Below, piece by piece: positions 61,901 to 64,000 of a stretch of DNA of 64,000 bases. Where the stretch lies: the NCBI RefSeq assembly GCF_008635795.1, contig NZ_VWRQ01000003.1:62001-126000 (forward strand), given 5' to 3'. The stretch is from Paenibacillus tepidiphilus (GTDB taxonomy: Bacteria > Bacillota > Bacilli > Paenibacillales > Paenibacillaceae). Below the pieces are notes generated by a model, which was not told the DNA's origin, ran no database searches, and saw only the letters and a list, made by a program, of their open reading frames with translations. Both the position numbers and the translations under genes were made by a program. The stretch's first letter is position 1, and every line of letters starts with the position of its first letter.

Positions 61901-62191
61901 CCCTATGGGAACCCAGGTAAACTCCGACAGGTCTAAATCCCGGGTGATTTCCAGAATCTTACCCTTCAGCCCGTCGTCCATTCCTTCATTAACTAGCTTG
62001 GCCACACCTGCCAGCATCTTCTCGTCATTAATCTTGAAGGTATCGTAGGTGGAATCATACCAGCCTGTCTCGGCTGCGCCCGACCACGTCTGCGGATCGG
62101 CCTTGGCGATGATTCCCCCGGCAACACCAGCAATGGCAATGACGGCCAGCGCGATTAAATATCCTATTAAAGCCTTCCGCTTTGAAGCCAT
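52925..62191 (-). CDS. Giant surface protein: GLUG-repeat module with SLH anchor (3088 aa)
   Basis: Exported, surface-anchored protein of 3088 residues. After an N-terminal hydrophobic export segment (about 8-30) come about 2600 residues of GLUG-type repeats, with dozens of (A/V)GGIAG(Y/L/V)N-like turns. The repeats fall in three modules, each opening with a W-x-P-(I/F)-G-type strand and FDG/F-x-G (near residues 70-110, 1290-1340 and 2010-2050). The C-terminal part has two chitobiase/FN3_7-like domains (about 2740-2810 and 2835-2900: YYTLDGSVPTE, YYTTDGSAPTD) and SLH repeats with FNDVPAEH.., GFPDGTFKPNAPITRAQ. SLH domains bind pyruvylated cell-wall polymer. Biological function is unknown; adhesion or a structural coat is inferred. 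Confidence 0.9.
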   Translation of the reverse strand: MASKRKALIGYLIALAVIAIAGVAGGIIAKADPQTWSGAAETGWYDSTYDTFKINDEKMLAGVAKLVNEGMDDGLKGKILEITRDLDLSEFTWVPIGTGEHPFRGTLITEKGAIITISGMKVVPNVSYQGLVGNMEGGTVGRLTFTDTGSLSVTGVTYDVYAGSAVGKMSGSSIVFDITNNLDITVNAAPYPAHAGGIVGMGEGMISNSFNNGDVTVNGTGEVGGIIGYVDSRGSIVKKVGNAGNLLAQGSADSALYAGGIAGRVSGALSMNDENTPIVNSGSVNVNDGAKAVAGGIVGQADASIIFSNATSNQGAVTISSPAAALSAAGALMGAVGNAIIPDIQIDFANTAPVTNYGGTDVYTGGIAGYSVTRFTWRADYNNAVTISASGTQNIYTGGIAGYTPAGLVLPESAAYTHTGELQVTGGSRVYTGGIVGYDVGGSLGGVSFKGSLNAAGTTGVYSGGIAGYEAGGTIAGAAAGNTAEAHASISADGTIGGIAGYLDGTLSGAQVQDLTLQATAAGGVVGGIAGNAQGTVTGVTSGDADSEDYATVIFKAAGQNDVTYGGLVGLNEKSLLLTEGRVSRTAFLTEAGTSGYTMGGAAGKLADNVLAGTAAAPLEVQDIRVEVQADSTSFGGAVGSNATAQIYAHVNMLEIGTTGNSVQAGGLLGLNQAVVPHNVAENVTIAAQGANNRVGGYAGTNTGMLIDAVVNRLSIEASGTGAEAGGIAGHSEGSGMRAVISKPILNVVDETNLITASGADTAAGAIVGSALATDITVPEVNAVTPLQAMIIVQADKVKAGGLAGALQNTVITGDTKTENLENLYLLVEADAEDTYVGGLVGYNEESTLDKLVGTGINMVLNGPRATAGGIAGYNRSSSSAIIVNTYLTGLALKANAGAASSVIGGIAGLNDAQSSDPVLNPAIAVSTMQNTRTLGTVAVTAPLATVGGMVGENRSLIANNSITDKLPVSSKGANSVIGGLAGLNTASGTLYYTYSNANLTIEGAGTLGGGLVGENAGTVKGSYVDIDVTGKATGTSSQPVFLGGLIGRNNGGTVELSYSASNVKADGVYTIVGGLVGEHAAGNIKNSYVAKTVSANKGNSYAGGFIGRITNGKVSNVYSAAEVNTVSGSYAGGFAGRYDNSSKELLYKSYYIKDASLNINKDLPDFAEGNHRWLNVHVRLSTILSETLKDREEFPGLSGWDFTGAWKYGSLNATYRYPEVNREANTGGETGNNVNANINWYMKDKDAISFQITSEAELAGLAAIVNGTIAGVDKFNFADRTIAVLNPIHIQSKLWVPIGDSEENAFQGTFDGGNQLIDGLTLQPVYTYSGLFGVIGKQGAVQHMVLEPVAVSGNKFTGTLAGLNLGKAANVDVKLLNGAKISGGTVGGIIGKNTGEITALNLTLNGGGIETVGNEGTAGGIIGDNTGDIIASTYAITAVDGSIGSAADGAIVGGVIGTQSGNVTGLEMNVTSAYKIAATGMESKVGGLIGYYSSGTASALSLSFTDGTVEARGLDSVLGGVIGQAAAGTVLSGIQVDAPGTGVQLTGNGTMGGVVGVKEGTLGGLSLLSAGSGSSSFDLEQLSARNLNLASTADSMQAVIGGLAGELSQAALNAGSYQGAIQAAGEAVMAGGIAGQAGNSVVYDVKAQPELQATGKSGEAWAGGIAGSLASDHLNQGFDFGKAYPLYNGIYLAEVTGGSIGAFGTDNQMDVYAGGLAGRNDQASIYRSASAADISAGSGKTVNAGGIAGYSNGIIVDAAAAGSINADNGIVYNVGGIAGWAEEGEIHHSKATASGVQAITVGTALTLGDLLPATHAGGIVGMGDNVKITYTRAGIPLNIKDSNQDNTIYTGGFAGLLGENSTSKGLIKNSYATGAVTVSGKLGSYTGGFAGSVDHFEISDSYASGVVINTGLDTRTGGFAGSVDRGALIERSYGLQSQISATGIKSATRSYIGGFAGYNDGTLSGIYANVAAITNNVQGADAFKGALVGYNFRDGKVLAARFTGDLAAAGHNAGGTVVAEQTGLYNPLDSGLWNIEYDTSFMDGAFDGTVTLNTPQQLRGAAMMYNPTGEAYYQLYNRTATDKLNITTLLLGADIDLAGASWIPFSDFTGTFDGQGHTISGLRIQNADLEFAGFVSENQGQISNINFADAVIAGGTNAAVAAGINHNGASLSGITLSGKVHAAENAGGAAGVNDGSLTDVQAEDIEIVLEADAVNAGGIAGINNGSIAASGAQGSIAGGKNAGGIAGTNTSDISGVTFVGSVEGEETAGGISGKSTGAIADSESRDSGNNVSRSYISAPNAGGIAGTSEGSITGSKSASSVGGLQAAGGIAGTNNGTINLVSASGAVTGSTNAGGIAGVNQNVISTSTYTGSVAGQETAGGIAGVNQGEITDSNNSGDTISSEQAAGGIAGISTGTIGSSDAHGNVTGPAAGGVAGVNSGSLNVVSFGGSVQGDSSAGGIAGDNEGNISEAVSYGDVSVTGNEAAAGGISGVNTGDITDSQNAGRVVAAGTVLARAGGIAGYAKEGLIASSLNTGEIKAGIGGIIAPGKAFFGGIAGQKTGEATISNTVFAAQMLKNKTAYFNESGQAVAGAAGEAVAMTSAELAKGIVPQALASSKWSALFSFYPGLSAYKGTDAGLLSTAAVLLDQQDLINRVNFDFALSTGTGLSWSADPAAAVFQGGAGSLVNGSAAKLTVQAGAISRTIAVNEPAFRYPQTAAAPTIKSMNGENILVMPVVLETTEPGGIIYYTLDGSVPTETSLKYTGPIELQGQTTVKAITIAEGKEYSSVVGGTWTPQASGGGGGGFVPVPQPEPAITAVAGTVTQIGDSEAPLKVARGSKLKLSAPEGQVIYYTTDGSAPTDKSTVYTGELLITRSMTIKMITSEDDTVITIQYEVENAQYHLKENSAEIKYMTAAPNGLFKPNATITRFETIGALAPLLDMEEVDLGSLFNDVPAEHEALTSFFASAGIVEGYPDGGFGGEKGLTRAEFSKIVAVMLKLDTQTPGAAKQSDLKGHWSEAYVNALTAAGYIQGFPDGTFKPNAPITRAQAVVLINRIAGTKKLPAAAARFTDVPASHWAFKDIMSAVQ

Positions 62192-62232
62192 GATGACACC
62201 ACCCCAGGAAATTTGTGAAGCTCAGAGAAGTT

Positions 62233-62266
62233 GCCCGCAGCACCAGTGATGAAGCGCGCTGCGGGC
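62233..62266 (-). terminator. Hairpin between the two SLH protein genes
   Basis: GCCCGCAGC pairs with GCTGCGGGC (9 bp) in the 83 bp gap between the upstream SLH gene and the giant gene. Leftward it is not followed by a T-run, so it is more likely an attenuating or RNA-stabilising stem-loop than a full terminator. Confidence 0.45.
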
Positions 62267-62274
62267 ATCCTCTG

Positions 62275-64000
62275 CTATTGATTGTCGGTAATCAGCTGTT
62301 CCAGACGGATGGCAATCGCTGCTGCCTGTACCCGCGTCAGCTGTGCGGCTGGATTCACCTTGCCGCCTTCGCCGAGAATAATTCCGTTCTTGATGCTGGC
62401 TGCAACTGCTTTGCGTGCCCAAGCCGGAATTTGCGCCCCGTCAGCAAAGCCCGCGAGGATGTTATCCGCTTCGGCATCGCTCAGCTCGGAGCCTGCGCTG
62501 ACCTGGGCCAGCAATCTGCCGAGCATGGTCATCGCTTCGATCCGCGTCAATGCCGCTTGCGGTGCATAGCGGCCGCCTTCCAGTCCGGTAACAATGCCCA
62601 GACCGGAAGCGATAGACACGCTGCGGTTATACCAGCTGGTACCCGCCACATCCGTAAAGCCGGATGCCGGAGCATTTGTGTTCATCAAACCTGCTGCACG
62701 GAGAAGGATCGTCGGATACTCGGCCCGTGTAACCTGGCCGGCCGGATCAAAGCGACCGTCTGCCTTGCCAAGTACAAACAGCTTGGCCGATGCCGCTGCG
62801 ATCACTTCCCGGCCCCAGCCCGCAGGCATATCCTTGAAGCTCTTGTCATTATGGATGAAGTAAAGTGCGCCTGCTCCGGTCAGCTGCACATCGACGGCCT
62901 TGCCGGAAGCGTCCAGCTTCCAAGGCACCGTAGTCCAATGTCCGGCTTCATCCTTCAGCACCACCGCTGTAAGCTGATTCGCTGCAATTGGTGAAGGAAT
63001 ACTTGCCTTCAGCTTAAGCGCAGGTGTCCAGCTGCCTTTCGGCAGATTACCGGAGATGGTGAGGCCTGCTCCGGATGCCAGAGCGGTAAAGCCTTGCTGC
63101 GTAGCAATCTGCTGAATGGCTTCTTGATCGGCGCTGCTGTTCAGTCCGATATGGAGCTGCAGCTCCCCGTTTACGCCGGACAGGTTCGCCGCAGTGAGCA
63201 CCAGCGTTCCCATCGGCAATTCGAGCTTGATCTGTTTCTTGGCAGCCTGCAGTTGTTTAATCACTGCTGCGTCTACACGGATGCTGAAGCCTTCAGCAGC
63301 GGTATCCGCAGATTGAATCACCATGTCGCTGCCGCCTGCGGATTGTTCATCCGTAATATGCAGAACCGCAGTGCGGCCATTCCACTGTGCCTCTACGGCT
63401 TGCCCGTTAACAGTGACCGCTGCGGCTTGTCCCGGCTCTTCGGTCGGTGCCGGCAATGCGCCGCCACCGCCGCCGCCAAAGCCGCCTCCGCTGCTTGAGC
63501 CGCTCCAGATGCTTGCAGCCGCCTGGCCGGCACCCGTGGCCAGCTTGTCTGTCGATGTACGCTTGGCGATAACTACTGTTGAGCCGGCAGCTGCACTAAT
63601 AATGCCGTCCAGCGGCAGCAGCTCCCAAGTGCTCAGATCTTCCTTGAAGGCCGGAAGCTTGACTTCCGAGGTGAACACTTTGTATGCCAGCTGTTGTCCG
63701 GTCATATCGCCTGTCTCCGTTATCGTTAAGCGGGTATGCTGATAATCCGATGTGATAGGCGACGCGGTCACTTTCAGCGTTCCCAGCACCGTCGGCTCAG
63801 GAACCTCAACCGTTGCAACGGTCATTCCTTCGAGTGTCACTTCTTCCGACAATTTATACTCTGCCTGAATCAGGCTCGCTCCAACAGAAAGGGCTGAAAG
63901 CTTGCCCGCCCCCGTCAACGCCACCGCATCCTCGCCAGCGGCCACTGTATAAGTGATCTTGGCGAGCTGTTCTGCAGTCAACGCTTCTTCCTTGAATTTC
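62275..64000 (-). CDS. SLH-domain surface protein, C-terminal part (5' end outside window)
   Basis: The frame is open to the right edge (64000), so the start is not in the window; an in-frame TTG at 63981 is internal. The visible part has a Ser/Gly-rich linker (GSSSGGGFGGGGGGALPAP), a domain of unknown type (about 190-370 of the visible part; VIQSADTAAEGFSIRVDAAVIKQ then LVLTAANLSG), and three C-terminal SLH domains: SFKDMPAGWGREVI..GRFDPAGQVTRAE, FTDVAGTSWYNRS..GRYAPQAALTRIE, FADGAQIPAWARK..KVNPAAQLTRVQ. It is a wall-anchored surface protein. It precedes the giant gene by 83 bp, probably in one operon. Confidence 0.9.
   Translation of the reverse strand, partial: KFKEEALTAEQLAKITYTVAAGEDAVALTGAGKLSALSVGASLIQAEYKLSEEVTLEGMTVATVEVPEPTVLGTLKVTASPITSDYQHTRLTITETGDMTGQQLAYKVFTSEVKLPAFKEDLSTWELLPLDGIISAAAGSTVVIAKRTSTDKLATGAGQAAASIWSGSSSGGGFGGGGGGALPAPTEEPGQAAAVTVNGQAVEAQWNGRTAVLHITDEQSAGGSDMVIQSADTAAEGFSIRVDAAVIKQLQAAKKQIKLELPMGTLVLTAANLSGVNGELQLHIGLNSSADQEAIQQIATQQGFTALASGAGLTISGNLPKGSWTPALKLKASIPSPIAANQLTAVVLKDEAGHWTTVPWKLDASGKAVDVQLTGAGALYFIHNDKSFKDMPAGWGREVIAAASAKLFVLGKADGRFDPAGQVTRAEYPTILLRAAGLMNTNAPASGFTDVAGTSWYNRSVSIASGLGIVTGLEGGRYAPQAALTRIEAMTMLGRLLAQVSAGSELSDAEADNILAGFADGAQIPAWARKAVAASIKNGIILGEGGKVNPAAQLTRVQAAAIAIRLEQLITDNQ

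Overview
The window is chromosomal DNA of a Gram-positive, spore-forming bacterium, most likely Paenibacillus. The evidence is the gene set: SLH-anchored giant surface proteins, a YjcZ-type spore peptide, YtxH, YuzB (DUF1450), HepT-like/YutE, a LysM-M14 peptidase, a zagA/yciC GTPase, AGGAGG-type ribosome sites, many TTG/GTG starts and a GC-rich coding background. I see no prophage, CRISPR array or intact insertion sequence. The only mobile DNA I can support is a decayed group II intron.

Layout. 1-11.6 kb is housekeeping: the end of an MFS transporter, two methyltransferases, a DUF1450 / IscA-fold pair, a peptidoglycan peptidase, glutamate racemase, a SufR-like regulator, small conserved proteins, a double-HTH protein and an MBL-fold hydrolase. 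12.3-17.8 kb is a zinc-starvation (Zur) locus. Its leftward operon encodes zinc-independent ribosomal proteins L33 and S14 and the ZagA GTPase, behind a TTGACA/17/TAGAAT promoter with a Zur box. A rightward operon carries a second COG0523 GTPase, a YcgR-like permease and a YcgQ/TIGR03943 protein. A second Zur box sits in the promoter of a small NusG-domain-II protein. 17.9-25.4 kb holds a hybrid sensor kinase, a VOC protein, an ABC transporter and an ECF sigma factor with a start-codon problem. 25.7-32.7 kb has tRNA-Leu(CAG), an Lrp-LysE-MFS cluster, a methyltransferase, an AT-rich island with a 59-aa membrane protein, the intron remnant and a CynX-type MFS protein.

32.8-51.7 kb holds an ABC exporter behind a Fur-like operator, a four-domain GH10 xylanase, M20 and HD hydrolases, a histidyl-tRNA synthetase behind a classical leader-peptide attenuator, a chemoreceptor, RhaT, a radical SAM protein, a stalk/GH18 protein, a nucleoside hydrolase and PatB. 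51.7-64 kb is surface-oriented: a degenerate receiver protein, a secreted trypsin-like protease, a 3088-residue GLUG/SLH protein and the C-terminal part of another SLH protein. The last three read as one leftward unit.

The most unusual signals are not genes. Three intergenic arrays each hold four copies of a short dyad motif: two with start spacings of exactly 51-62-51 bp, one with 52-52-52 bp. These are near 5 and 6 helical turns, and the spacings are not multiples of three (except 51), so they look like phased protein-binding arrays rather than genes. Other leads are the Zur box on the NusG-II gene, the hisS attenuator, a Cys-to-His IscA-like protein and a receiver domain with Glu in place of the phospho-acceptor Asp.
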